Part shown: positions 9,902 to 20,825 of the stretch, one piece after another
Position numbering within the stretch: the first letter of the stretch is position 1
Layout: each line of letters starts with the position of its first letter
DNA from: Macrophomina tecta
Taxonomy: Eukaryota; Ascomycota; Dothideomycetes; Botryosphaeriales; Botryosphaeriaceae
Direction of reading: 5' to 3'
DNA: 64,000 bases
Assembly (NCBI GenBank): GCA_024180945.1
Contig: JAKSGN010000003.1
Coordinates: 1,550,001 to 1,614,000, forward strand
Program-made: the position numbers and the translations under genes
The notes under the pieces: generated by a model
What the model saw: the letters and a program-made list of their open reading frames with translations, nothing else
Database searches by the model: none
Told to the model about the DNA's origin: nothing

Positions 9902-11974
9902 CTAATCATACCCGCCACCCTGGTTCCTGACCTTCTTCTTCCTGTTTCCCTTGAAATGCTTCTTATTATTAGCCTTCAATTCCGACGGGTCGACGTCTTT
10001 TTCCAGCGCCTCCACCAGGAGAGCCTTTCGGCCGCTCAACTGCCTGCCAGCAGCTTGGCCTTGCTCACTGTACTTTTCGTGGAAAGGCTTCATCAGATGA
10101 CCAGAGTTGCCTCTGGGCGCGAAGAACTTGCTGTCGATTTGCCTGCTCTTCTCTCCCTGGGGCTTGTTCTTCCCGAGTGGGATGATATCGGGATCGTCCA
10201 TAAGCGATGCTACATCACTCGGCGCACCTGTAACACTAGACTCCTCGGCAAGGGAGAATGCCGCACGGCGTTTCTCGGGGAGGTGGGATGCATCGTAAAG
10301 GTCGCGGTTGAACCAATTACCGTCGATTGGCGGATCTGCCGGAGGCGGGTGACAGTATAAGAGCTTGCCCTTGACGTAATCCTTTAGTACCACACGCGCT
10401 GCGCGCGAAACATCTGGCTGGCCAAGACCCTGTGTCGAGAAGCCACGGGCCCTGGCGTAAGCGGAGAGCATTTCTTCCGCGGTGGGAATGCCGGTACCAC
10501 CCTCTTCCTGAGGTCTGATATGAATCTTCATACCGTAGATTGCCTCAAGGAATGACTGCGGGATACGCTGGGCGACAAGGCCAGCGGGACCGGTGAATTC
10601 TCTCAACTGGTCAATGGGCAGCACGCCGCTGCAGACGAGCTCGGCCTTGGTGGAAGCGAAGTTGGGGAACACGAGACCTGGACAATCGCACAGCACGACC
10701 TTGTCGCTGAGATGGATCGTCTGGAAATGCTTGGTCTTTCCTGGAGTGGCCGACACTGAGACCTTCTTCGCGCCAATCAGGGCGTTGATGGTGGACGACT
10801 TTCCGACGTTGGGATAACCAACGAGACCAATCTGGGTTTTGCGAGGTTGTCCGTCAGGGCCGGTGTCTATCTCGGGCGAGTGCTCCAGGAATAATGCCTC
10901 GAGCTCGTCCGTGGTGAGGATTCTTGTAGACTCTGAACTCGTTAGAGGGACGCCATTCTGCTCGACCTGAACCGTCTCCTCATCTGCCCATTTCTTTTCT
11001 TCTTCTTCCTTGTCTTGGATGTCCAGTTTCTCGGCTTCTTCAGCCAGCTTATCGCCTGCCGCCGCTTTGCCGGAAGAAGACCCGGACGCATCGCCCTCCT
11101 CTGCTTCCGAATCTTCGAGATCCCTTGCCTCGTTCATCTCCCTAGCCAGCTCAGCGGAGAAGAATCTGTAGTTGATACCGGCCTGGATGAAGTAATCCGC
11201 CCACATCTGTCTCTGCTCGAACGTCATCATGTCCGCCTTGTTCACCAGAAGCAGGTTGTTCTTTTTAGGATCGACTTCCTTCACGTATCTCTCCAAATCA
11301 TCACATCTGAACAGCAGCGGGTTTCTAGCATCGACAATCTGCACAACCAGATCCGACCGCTCAATGACGCGCCACAACTGTCTCCAGACCTCGATGTTGC
11401 GCTCAAAGGGAGTCATGAGCAAATCATTGCTCTCCTGCAGCTCAGCGAGACCGCGGCGCCACTGCAGCAGACTCTCACGCTCGCGCTCGTCCAGTTCCCT
11501 CGGTGTCGTATGTTCATTCCACGGCGGGCGACGGGGCACGGTCAAGTTCTTGCGGTGGGCGTTCTGCTTGCGCACGGCGCGGCGCTCTTCGTCGGCGGAG
11601 AGCAGGTAGGGGTTCTTCTGGTCCTTGTGAATGATCTTGACGTTGTTCAATTTTTCGGCCGTGAAATCGGTGCCGGCGAGCTCGGCGGTGCTGAGGAATT
11701 CGTCCAGTGCGGCTTGCTCGGTAACACTGCGCATCTTGACCCATGATGCCTCTTTCTTGCCGTTGGTGATGTACTGGATCCGACGTTAGCTTCCTGCACG
11801 GAATAAGCAGCACAGTGGCAGTATCCGCACCTTCTCGCCGTTCTGGCCTGTCCGCTCAATTGCGCCGTTGTTGAAGTTGCCGCGGCGCATGTCTGAGCCC
11901 TTGCCCTTGCCGAAGCGGTCGTTCATCAGGCTGTTGCCCAGGCCGACCGAGTTCTTGGACTTGGGGAGACCCAT
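9902..11974 (-). CDS. LSG1: large-subunit GTPase Lsg1 (60S export/maturation)
   Basis: Cytoplasmic GTPase that releases the export adaptor Nmd3 from pre-60S ribosomal subunits. Exons 11974-11831 and 11773-9902 give 671 residues. It is a circularly permuted YlqF/YawG-type GTPase: the G4 motif NKAD (226-229) precedes the P-loop GYPNVGKSS (367-375) and G3 DCPG (411-414). An acidic, low-complexity insert (about 260-315) lies between G4 and G1, as in other Lsg1 proteins. The C-terminus is Lys/Arg-rich (HFKGNRKKKVRNQ). The start MGLPKSKNS is the family's usual N-terminus; the intron has a CTAAC branch point. It is divergent from LTV1 with 278 bp between start codons. Confidence 0.95.
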
Positions 11975-12252
11975 ATTGCCGGTATTTTGCTGTCTCTGTC
12001 CGGTGTGTTTTCCAGTATATTGTGTGTTTGCGGGTGGACCGCTGGAGGTGAGGACGGAGGGGTCTTGTGTCTCGGGCGGCGGCGAATGCGTCACAAGTCG
12101 GATTTTTCTTGTCCGCCCGCAACTTTTTGTCAGCATCGATAACGCGAACATTCCCACAATCCTCTACCCAGAGAACACCGCGCCTTAACTCCGTGTAACT
12201 CTTTGACCACCGCTGCTCCCATTCCAGGCCTTCCGTATACCCGTTGCCCACC
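11975..12252. promoter_or_regulatory. shared divergent upstream region of LSG1 and LTV1
   Basis: Only 278 bp separate the two start codons. The stretch must hold both promoters of two late ribosome-assembly genes, one for the 60S and one for the 40S subunit. I could not identify a named motif with confidence. Confidence 0.6.
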
Positions 12253-13819
12253 ATGCCGCGCCGCAAGGTTTTGTAAGCCTATCCCGCCCTCCCACAACCT
12301 TCCCTCGTCCAAAGACCGCTGTTCTACGAGTGGAAAAAAAGAAAAGAAAATTATAAAAGCCCCCGCGCAAACCTCCTTCTAACACACCACCAGCGACAAA
12401 AAGACCGCCCAGAACTTCCAACTCGTCTACCGCGCCCAGAATGATCCTCGCATCCACGACCCCGACGCCCCGGACATGGTCTTCGCCGAAGTGGCGGCTC
12501 CCAACACGAATAAGAACCGCCACAACCGCGACGATGCGAGCAGCAGCAGCAGCGCCAGCGCGCGCGGCGGCAAAGTCAAGTCGCGCCGCGACCTGGAATC
12601 CGAGTTCGCGGACCGCGTGCGGGCGAACGAGGGCGAGGCGGCCAACTACGGCATCTTCTACGACGACTCGGAGTACGACTACATGCAGCACCTGCGCGAC
12701 ATGGGCACCAGCGGCGACGCCACCTTCATCCCGGCCAAGGGCAAAGAGGCAGAGCAGCAGCGCAAGGGCAAGGGCAAGATGAGGCTCGAGGACATGCTGG
12801 CCGGCATGGCGGTCGACGAGGATGGCAGGAGCGAGGCGGACGTGAGTGTCAGCTCGACCGCGAGCTCAAGCGCCGCGGAGCTGTTTGGCGAGGATCTGGC
12901 GCCGTCGGAGTTCTATCGCAAGGGGTCGTACCAGGACCAGCAGGATGTGCCGGATGCGATTGCCGGGTTCCAGCCGGATATGGATCCGCGGTTGAGGGAG
13001 GTGCTGGAGGCGTTGGAGGACGAGGCGTATGTGGAGGATGAGGACGATATCTTCAATGAGCTGGCGAAGGACAGGCAGGAGGTGGATCCGCAGACTTGGG
13101 AGATGATGGGAGACTTTGTCGATGATGAGGACGATGGCTGGGCGACGGACGATACGGTCAAGGCCGACAACAAGACCAAGTTTGAGGCGCCTCCGTCACC
13201 GACTGGAGCGGTTTCCGAAGAGGGTGTCAAGCTGCCCCCTGCTGAAGGCCCTGCTGGCGGAGAGACCGACGATCATGGTGACGGTGATTGGATGGCCGAG
13301 TTCAGCAAGTTTAAGAAGGATGCAAAGGCGCAGAAGGCGCAGAAGAAGGTCGGCGCGCCATCTGACCTTCAGTCCTTCGTTACCGGTGCTTCTTCAGTGA
13401 CCGGAGGCCGTCATAAGAAGAGAAAGGGTGCACTCACGTCCACGTCCAACTACAGTATGACTTCCTCAGCGCTGCAGCGTACCGATCAGTTATCTCTGCT
13501 TGACGAGCGTTTCGAGAAGTACGAGCAGGAGTACGCCGACGATGGGTACGGTGCCGATGACAACATGTCGATGATGTCGGGCATGACGGGCATGTCTGGC
13601 ATGTCTGGCCTCTCCGTGTACAGCAAGGCGTCGACTTCCAGCCAGGTGCCCGGATTGAGGAGTGACTTCGATTCCATTCTGGATGAGTTTTCCTCGAAGA
13701 ATGGCCATATCAAGCGAGGCAAGAAGCACAATGGCTACAAGGACGGTCTGGCCCAGTTGGATGAGATCAGGAAGGGACTGGGTCCTGCTAGACTCAAACA
13801 ATCCTCCAAAGCTCGCTAA
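12253..13819 (+). CDS. LTV1: ribosome biogenesis factor Ltv1 (40S)
   Basis: Late 40S-subunit assembly and export factor, interacting with Rps3 and Enp1 in yeast. Exon 1 is just 20 nt (12253-12272, MPRRKV plus two bases, donor GTAAGC); exon 2 is 12394-13819; total 481 residues. The joined N-terminus MPRRKVFDKKTAQNFQLVYR is the Ltv1 signature, followed by the QNDPRIHDPDAP segment and YGIFYDDSEYDYMQHLRD (about 90 residues in). Acidic blocks and a Met/Ser/Gly-rich MSGMTGMSGMSG tract follow. The C-terminal KNGHIKRGKKHNGYKDGL matches the family's basic tail. Without the tiny first exon the protein would lack its conserved start. Confidence 0.94.
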
Positions 13820-14892
13820 AAGCAATGTGCAGCCGCGCTTCAGCATTTTCGTTGCATTTTTTTTTTTTTTTTTTCACCACTGGCGCGAGTGGCTGCTGGC
13901 GTTCAAGGCCCGAAAAATGGGAACAAGGTTTGGGGCAGAGAGGAAACGGAACTCCAAAGTGATACCTTTCACGCATATGACGAATACAATTGGTTTAACT
14001 CGGGCAATTCCATATTCTTGGTGTGAAGATCTGGTTAGCGTATGAGGTTTACAATTCGGGGCTGAACTTAAAAGCTTACTAGCAACTATACTACACACAT
14101 GCAGGGGGCTACAGTTCAAGGTAAATAATTGGCTCAAGGGGCATTGAAGTGGCGCACAACAACCCCTTAAGTATGGAAGTATTCGACTGGGTGTTGATTT
14201 GGCTTATATCTCTCGTTATGTCTGATTACCGCTTATTTCACCGTAGTGGTAGCTCGCAGTATCATTGGCGCAGATGTGATATGATCAGAAACATTGCACA
14301 AATATACGTTCGTGTATACTCATCCGTTGTCGTTTTCTAGTCCTATCATCGGACGGGCTGTGGGAGACCGAAGCCTACAAACCGCAGGGCAAGGGGATGC
14401 TCTCTATTTCGTGGGATTGATCTGGTGGCAGCCGCCCGCAGTAGCCTATGCTCCGCCTGCGCCACAGACTTGTGGGGAAGTCTTAGCTGCAAAGCGGCAG
14501 CGAGGCCAGCAGCATTCCGGAGGACAAATTCGGCTCCACATCCACGGGAGCTTCGTTAGCGGTTGCGGCTTGAAACTTTCATGAATTGATTGGCTCAACC
14601 CTTTCAATACCCATTGTGGAGATGCTGCGCGTGATCGGCTAACATTTTTGTCCCAGTGGACCTACCCTAGAACGCCCCGATACGCGGTCTATTGCATCTT
14701 TGGTAACATGACGGAGCTCGGGTACTGAACCTCCCGATAGTGGACCGCACTGCATATAAGCAAGCCGCTTCAGGACCTCGATGCGAAGTTTCCTCAAACC
14801 AGTTTATTCCATCTTCACAGAGTCGGCTTGCTCCTTCATCTTCTTCCCATTCTGTAGAGCCACCAAGCGGCAGCCGACTCTACTTTGCCAGC
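13820..14892. other. intergenic upstream of the P450; T18 tract at 13857-13874
   Basis: An 18-base T run lies 38 bp after the LTV1 stop, in its 3' UTR. The rest is the P450 promoter region. Small open frames (14149-14340, 14294-14584) lack coding features. Confidence 0.5.
14755..14760 (+). promoter_or_regulatory. TATA box of the P450 gene
   Basis: TATAAG within GCATATAAGC, 133 bp before the P450 start codon. Most genes in this window have no evident TATA box, so this suggests a regulated gene. Confidence 0.55.
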
Positions 14893-16638
14893 ATGGCGCC
14901 CACACTGAACCTCGAGAGCTCCATCACCAGCGCTCCAACTACGCTGGCCGCGATCCTCATCGGCCTCACAACCACCGTCTGGCTCTTCCAGGCGCGTCTC
15001 TCCTCCCTCGCCCGCTCATTCCAAGTCTGCAACCGCAGCCCACTGACCCCGCCCTCCAGATGCTCCACCGCGCCCTCAGCTCCCCGCTCCGCCACATCCC
15101 CGGCCCCTTCTGGTCGCACTTCACGCACTACCCGCTCAAGCTCTCCAACATCCGCGGGCAGCGCATCCACCACATCCACGCCCTCCACCGGCGCCACGGC
15201 CCCATCGTGCGCATCTCGCCCTCCGAAGTCGACATCTGTGACGCCGAGACGGCGCGGCAGATCCACCGGCCCGGGTCGGGCTTCAACAAGGCGCCGTGGT
15301 ACAAGAAGTTCGTACAGGGCAAGACAGGGGGCTTGTTCGACATGGACGACGCGCGGGAGCACGCGGCGCGGCGGCGGCTGTTCGCGCGGGCGTTCAGCAA
15401 GAGCGAGATCAGGGCGCGGTGGGAGGGCATGGTGCGGGAGAAGGTGGAGCTGGCGGTGCGGAGGATCGGGGAGGAGGCGGGGGGGAGCGAGGAGAGCGAG
15501 GCCGATGCGCTGAAGTGGTGGACGTTCATGGCGACGGATGTGAGCGGGCACCTGATGTTCGGGGAGAGTTTCCGGATGCTGGAGCTTGGGGAGGTGAGTG
15601 CTTTCCTTTGTTTAGCTTATCCTCTTTGCTCTGTTTGGAGGCGTTTGGTGGACAGCGAGGGGGGAGGGGGGGCCGCGCGAACAGTGCTGACGGTCGGTGT
15701 TGTCAGAAAAACGAGTACATTCATGTGCTCGAGTCGACGATGATGGGCGCTGGTATCCGCACAGAGCTGCCGCTTGCTGCGACTATTGGGCGGTTGATCC
15801 CGCATCCGGCGCTGCAGGCCATGTTCAATGCCAACAATCGCCTTCTTGCATACGGCACTCGCGCCGTCGAGTCGGCCCAGGCGCAAGGCACGGGCGGGCA
15901 GGGCGCCAGCGTCTTTGCGCAGCTGGACCCGGAGGAGCTGAAGAACTCGGCCTTCCCACTGACGGAGCAGGACATCCGCGTCGAGGCAGGCAACTTCATA
16001 GTTGCGGGTGCCGACACTACGGCCATCAGCATGACATATCTGACTTATGCAGTGCTGGCGAACCCGGCGCTGCGCGAGGAGCTTGAGAACGAGATGGCCG
16101 GGCTCCCTGAAGGATTCGGCGACCGCGAGTGCGAGGAGCTGCCGCTGCTGAACGCTGTTGTCAATGAGACGCTGCGTCTGTATGGCGCAGCGCCGGGCAG
16201 CCTGCCGCGTACGGTGCCAAAGGGCGGCGCAAACCTGGTCGGACACTACCTTCCTGAGGGCACGGTGGTGATCACTCAAGCGTGGTCACTGCATCGCGAT
16301 GAAAGGTTTTGGCCGGAGGCTGAGCGGTGGGTCTATCGTGTTTCATCTGCTTGGGTTGTGGCAGTGCTGATGGCATGTCTAGCTTCAACCCGCACCGCTG
16401 GCTCTCGCTGCCGCCGAACACGTCGCCGTCGTCGAGAAACTTCTCGCCGTTCGGTGCGGGCACCAGAATCTGCCTGGGATTGCATCTCGCATTGATGGAG
16501 TTGAGACTCGCCACGGCGGTGTTTTTCCGTGAGCTCAGAGGCGCGAGGCTCTCGGAGAGGACGACGGCGGAGAGTATGGAGGTGGTGAACTTCTTCCTGA
16601 TCAGACCGAAGGCCGATCGATGCTACATCAAACTATAA
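14893..16638 (+). CDS. cytochrome P450 monooxygenase
   Basis: Microsomal heme monooxygenase of unknown substrate. Exons proposed: 14893-15024, 15060-15593, 15707-16326 and 16383-16638, 513 residues. An N-terminal membrane segment (about 17-33) is followed by the Pro-rich hinge RHIPGPF. Hallmarks: I-helix AGADTT (322-327), ExxR as ETLR (376-379), PERF-like EAERFNPHRW, and heme-binding FSPFGAGTRICLG with Cys459. The second and third introns are clear. The first is not: joining the membrane anchor to the frame of the rest needs removal of only 35 nt (GTCTGC...CCTCCAG), unusually short, so the donor may lie further upstream. The next gene is a Zn2Cys6 regulator 418 bp away on the same strand. The fold suggests specialised metabolism, but no family can be named reliably. 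Confidence 0.88.
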
Positions 16639-17056
16639 GTGCCTGTCATGAGGGGAAACGAATTGATGTGGAGAGGGCCACGTGGCTCTGGCGTCGATCA
16701 GGGAAGGCCGCACTTCGAAGTGTTTTTCGACATGCGTAGTCGAGCGTCAGCGGGCGGGTTGGGTGCCGCGGACGCCGTAGATTGCTTGCAAGTGCTTACA
16801 CTGTTAGAACACAGAGCATGACTCCGCCCAGAGCTAAATTAAGCATGCAGGCCAATGAGCGGCGACAGTGCCGCAGCACCGGGGAAAGACCCTTGTCGCA
16901 GGCCTGGGTATAGGGGACTGGGTGTTGCACTGCCTCGATTCGTTCGCGCTAGGCAGGAATCGGGAAGTGTAGCCGCCGGTCTTTTGCACCGCGAAACGCT
17001 TACATTACTGCCTCACCGTGACTCTCCTCTCCACATGGTCTTGTCATTGCTTGAAG
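16639..17056. other. intergenic between P450 and Zn2Cys6 regulator
   Basis: 418 bp with the P450 3' UTR and the regulator's promoter. No CDS, repeat or clear TATA box seen. Confidence 0.45.
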
Positions 17057-18849
17057 ATGCTTGGGGCTCAGTGTCTCTCCTGCAAGAAGCGCCGAGTGCG
17101 CTGCGACTCGACAAAGCCAACATGCAACCGCTGTCCCCGCGATGGAATAGACTGTCCAGGCTACCAGAAGCCCACTACCTGGATAGTCCACGACCAGTCC
17201 TCCAAATGCTTGACCAGGTCACGCCACCGCCCTTTGGAGAGCTCTCAAAAATCTCGTGTCATCCCCGTCAGGCCCAAGCATAGTAAACAACCAACCCAGG
17301 TCGCCTCCTGTGCCAATTCTTCCCGTAATACCGCCAATTTGCAGCTGCCGCCGAATCTCGCGTGGGTTCCCTCAGACGAGTTTACTTTGCAGACTCTTGA
17401 TTCAGTCATTTATTGTAAGCAACATCCTCTCCCCGGTACAATGCCAATGTGCTGAACCTGCGTGGCCCAGACAACGAACACATCGCTCCTTTCGTTGTAC
17501 CTGACGTCTCGGTTATGGAATGGAGCCTCATTCAGTTGAAAGACTGGCAACACGAGCCTAACCTAATAAAGCAAGTACATATCATGACATGCGTGCAGCA
17601 TAAGGCCGTCAGATGCAACAAGGACCTAGAGCGTGATCTGGAAGTTTGCAAGCAAAGGCAACACATCTTCGAACTGATGAATAAGCACTTGAGCCACACC
17701 ACAACCCAAACCTCGGAAGAAACCCTGAATGCCATTTTGATGCTTTTAGTAGCTGATGTCAGCTCCAATGTTCTCCACGCGCACGGCAAAGACTGATTAC
17801 GTATTGTTGCAGGTAATGTTTTCCGCCAAGAATACATGGTATGCCCACGTCCATGGAGCTGCAACCATCATAGAGCTTCGCGGCGGCTGGCAGAAATACA
17901 TCGAGTCAACCTGCGATAACCAATACAGTGCATCCTTTTTCCTCTCGTAAGTGGTCCATCCTACATGAGCGAGCCTTCCTCTAATCAGCCATCCGGCATC
18001 TGCTGCAGCATCGCAGTCATGGGCGATACAACGACCAACTCCAGACTTCTCAGCCAGTCGCCGAGCTGGCCCTACATACTCGCAGAAGAATTCCCCGACT
18101 GGGATGAGATCGGCGTGATAACCTGTTTTCCGTGTCCCGACGTCCTATTCCGAGCCATCAGCCGCATCAATCGTCTCCGAGCAGCTTTGTATCGGAAAGA
18201 CACCACTATTAGCACGTCCAGGGATCCAGACCACGACCACAGCATCCATCAGCTCCGCACCATACTCACTCAGATCACATCTTTCTCTCCCTCTGCTTGG
18301 CTATCCCATCTTGTCAGCACGGCCTCCTTCAACCTCTCCAGTCCTGATTGGCTCGCCCTCATCCAATGCTACCACGCCGCCACGCTTCTCTACTGTATCC
18401 GCACCCTTGTCCTCGAATCATCCCTTCGAAACGATGAACGCCTTTCTCCGCTCCTCGAAGACATCTTTGGGACCAGCGTGGCCGAAGCTGTCCGCATCGG
18501 TGCCGTGAGGGCAATTTTCCAGTATCTGGGTTACACTACGTCTTCCTCATCGGGCACTGGCCTGCTGCCATGGAGTTCAGCTTGGAACGCCGTTGTCTGG
18601 CCACTGGTCATTGCAGGGTACGAAGCTGGTGGATCCGGACTAGCGCTCGAGGAGGGACGTGGGATGAGAAATTTTGTGGCAGGGAAGATGGACGAGCTGG
18701 CGCTTTTACTGGGGACAAGGAGCCTTTTGGATGCGCGGACAGTGTTGGAGGGAAGTTGGGAGAGCCGGAGAAGTGGGGGAGGAAGGGGGTTAGACGGTGG
18801 ATGGACTTGGGACGAAACCTTTGCGGAGAGGTGTGTGTTCATATTCTAA
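17057..18849 (+). CDS. Zn2Cys6 fungal-type transcription factor
   Basis: Nuclear DNA-binding regulator. Exons 17057-17414, 17471-17757, 17813-17946 and 18009-18849 give 539 residues. The binuclear zinc cluster is at the very N-terminus: C6-x2-C9-x6-C16-x6-C23-x2-C26-x6-C33, with the basic stretch KKRRVRC. A linker rich in Ser and Lys follows, then the C-terminal 'fungal transcription factor 2'-like region beginning YNEHIAPFVVP and including HGAATIIELRGGWQKY and SPSWPYILAEEFPDWDE. All introns are 51-62 bp and frame-consistent. The position between a P450 and an MDR reductase suggests a local pathway regulator; that is inference. The DNA site and targets cannot be read from sequence. Confidence 0.9.
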
Positions 18850-19198
18850 TAGGACTGGACAATGCAAGAGCTAGGATGAGGCGTATGTGAGAGGGCCTTA
18901 TATCGCAATGGCAAATTGTAATCCTGCACTGTTCTTGTCCGAAACTTCTCCGCGGTCAATGACCTTAGAGTAGATACTTTTGTGTTACTTCAGACCATTC
19001 TCATAGCTTGGTTTCCACACTAGATGAAAAGAGATATTTTGTCAATTGATCATGGAGACCATAGATAGGGGGAGAAAAAAACCCATTAAAATGCTCCATT
19101 TCCGATTTTTAGCTGCAATAAAGGCACAATCCTCCGTACTGAGAACAGCGATGCGCTTCACCAACCTACCGCCATGTCCCCCTACCGAACCTCCCTTT
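18850..19198. other. intergenic, convergent ends of regulator and poly-Ser ORF
   Basis: 349 bp, AT-rich, 3' regions of both neighbours. Nothing else seen. Confidence 0.4.
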
Positions 19199-20080
19199 TT
19201 ACTCCACGTCCTCCATCTTAAAAACCCCTGCATCAGACGTCCCCACGCCAGGATCCTCCTCCTGCTCCTCCTCTTCCACCGCACCGTAAAACGCCTCAAA
19301 CGTCACCTTCGCCCCCGACGTATCCAGCAGCCGCGCCTCCCCGCCCACCGCCCACCTGCCCGGCACGTACGACGGCCTGCGGCGCGCAAACACGCCCCTC
19401 GCCCTCCCGCCGTCCTCCTGCTGCCCGACGGCCCCCGCAAACGCCACTCCCCCCCGGCGTTGCTGCTGCCCTTGCAACGCGTCCGCCGCGGCGTCCAGGT
19501 GGTTCTGCTGCGCCGCGCGCGCGGCGTGGTACGCGCGCCTGGCGGTCTTGGTCAGCGCGTGCCCCCTGCCGTACGCGCCGGCGCAGGCGCGCCAGGTGCG
19601 CTGCGTGGCGCAGACGAGGCCGCGCAGATGGCAGCGCTGGCATTGGGTCGGCGGGTTGGTCATGTCCGGGAAGGGGGCGGATACGATGTGGCCGCAGGCG
19701 GCGCGGGGGGAGAGCCAGGGAGAGGGTGGGGTGGTGGTGGTGGAAGACGAAGACGAAAAGGAAGAGAAAGAGGAAGAGGAGGAGGAGGAGGAGGAGGAGG
19801 AGGAGGAGGGAGTGTCGTCGAGGAGCAGGGAGGAAATGCTGGAGATGAGGCGCTCCACGGCCGAATGGTGAGCTGGCCCGGGGGTCGGGGGTGCTGGGGA
19901 TTGAGTTGGCGTCGGAGTCGCGGTGATGGAATTGTTGGTGGTTGGGGAGTTGATCTCCTGTTCGATCAGCTGGGGCTCACCGTCGGGGTCGGGGTTAGGA
20001 ATCCACCTACGTATGAAGATACGGCCGGTCTCGGGATCCGTGTAACGGGTAGGCCTGGCGATTCTGTTGTCTTTTGCCAT
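19199..20080 (-). CDS. hypothetical protein with poly-Ser tract and a Cys/His motif
   Basis: Single open frame of 293 residues from the internal ATG MAKDNRIARPTRYTD at 20080; an in-frame upstream start at 20242 is also possible. Visible features: a Pro/Thr-rich segment (about 45-70), a serine run broken only by Phe (about 92-113) encoded by a GGA/GAG-type repeat on the opposite strand at 19770-19810, then C129-G-H131 ... C147-x2-C150 ... C157, which could bind a metal. A basic, Ala-rich stretch and an acidic C-terminus follow. I recognise no family. A CGH...CxxC layout occurs in uncharacterised filamentous-fungal proteins. It lies between the Zn2Cys6 regulator and the MDR reductase. Confidence 0.62.
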   Translation of the reverse strand: MAKDNRIARPTRYTDPETGRIFIRRWIPNPDPDGEPQLIEQEINSPTTNNSITATPTPTQSPAPPTPGPAHHSAVERLISSISSLLLDDTPSSSSSSSSSSSSSFSSFSSSSSTTTTPPSPWLSPRAACGHIVSAPFPDMTNPPTQCQRCHLRGLVCATQRTWRACAGAYGRGHALTKTARRAYHAARAAQQNHLDAAADALQGQQQRRGGVAFAGAVGQQEDGGRARGVFARRRPSYVPGRWAVGGEARLLDTSGAKVTFEAFYGAVEEEEQEEDPGVGTSDAGVFKMEDVE

Positions 20081-20825
20081 GTTGCAAGTGCTCGCAGAGG
20101 TGGGTTTGAACAGCAGATTCAAGTGCAGCTTCGGGAACTGCGGATGAGTGACGAGGGCAGAAACAGGTCGGTCGCTGAGATGCACACAGAAGTTATGCGA
20201 AAGCTGCTCTGGGTTCGTGAACGAACAATGCAACGCTTGCATGGGATGAATTGGGTCAAGGTAGAAGTGTCAGCTTCGTTGTTCAACAATCAAGGCTTTT
20301 ACTGAAAACAATGTATTGTTTCCAGGCCGCAGGGACTTTTGCAGTAGAATGCATGGAGATAATTGATATGCTTACAGACCATGCTTATGAACAAGGACAT
20401 TTGATTGGTCCCAGCAAGTGAGTTGAGGTGAATGAAATTTCGAGAGAGCATGGTGAGACGTGTGGTGTGCGCTCTGCAGATGAGTGATTGCGCATTGACA
20501 GGAGCAACACCAACGCCATGCATTCATGCTCGCTGCCGCCAAAAAGCAGCAGACTTTCAAGTCCTACCTTTTAGGGAAGAGAGCAGCTATGCGCTTCCTG
20601 CGCAGACCCGCAGCGTCCTACGTCATTTAAGCTTTCACAGTATTCAGTGCCACACCTTCGGAGTTTCTCCAAACCCCGACGCCGCATGCATTATTGTCCG
20701 ATCAGAAGCAGGACTCTATATTCAAGAAGCTAAGCTCCCTACGTAGAGAATATAAGCCTTGGCTCACGCCTGTCCGCACTTCAGCCATCCCGCCTCCACG
20801 CGCACTTACTTTCCACCCAGCAGCC
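20081..20825. other. intergenic, divergent promoters of poly-Ser protein and MDR reductase
   Basis: 745 bp upstream of both genes. A TATA element for the reductase is listed separately. No further gene seen. Confidence 0.5.
20751..20756 (+). promoter_or_regulatory. TATA box of the MDR reductase
   Basis: TATAAG in GAATATAAGC, 70 bp upstream of the start ATG at 20826. Confidence 0.55.
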
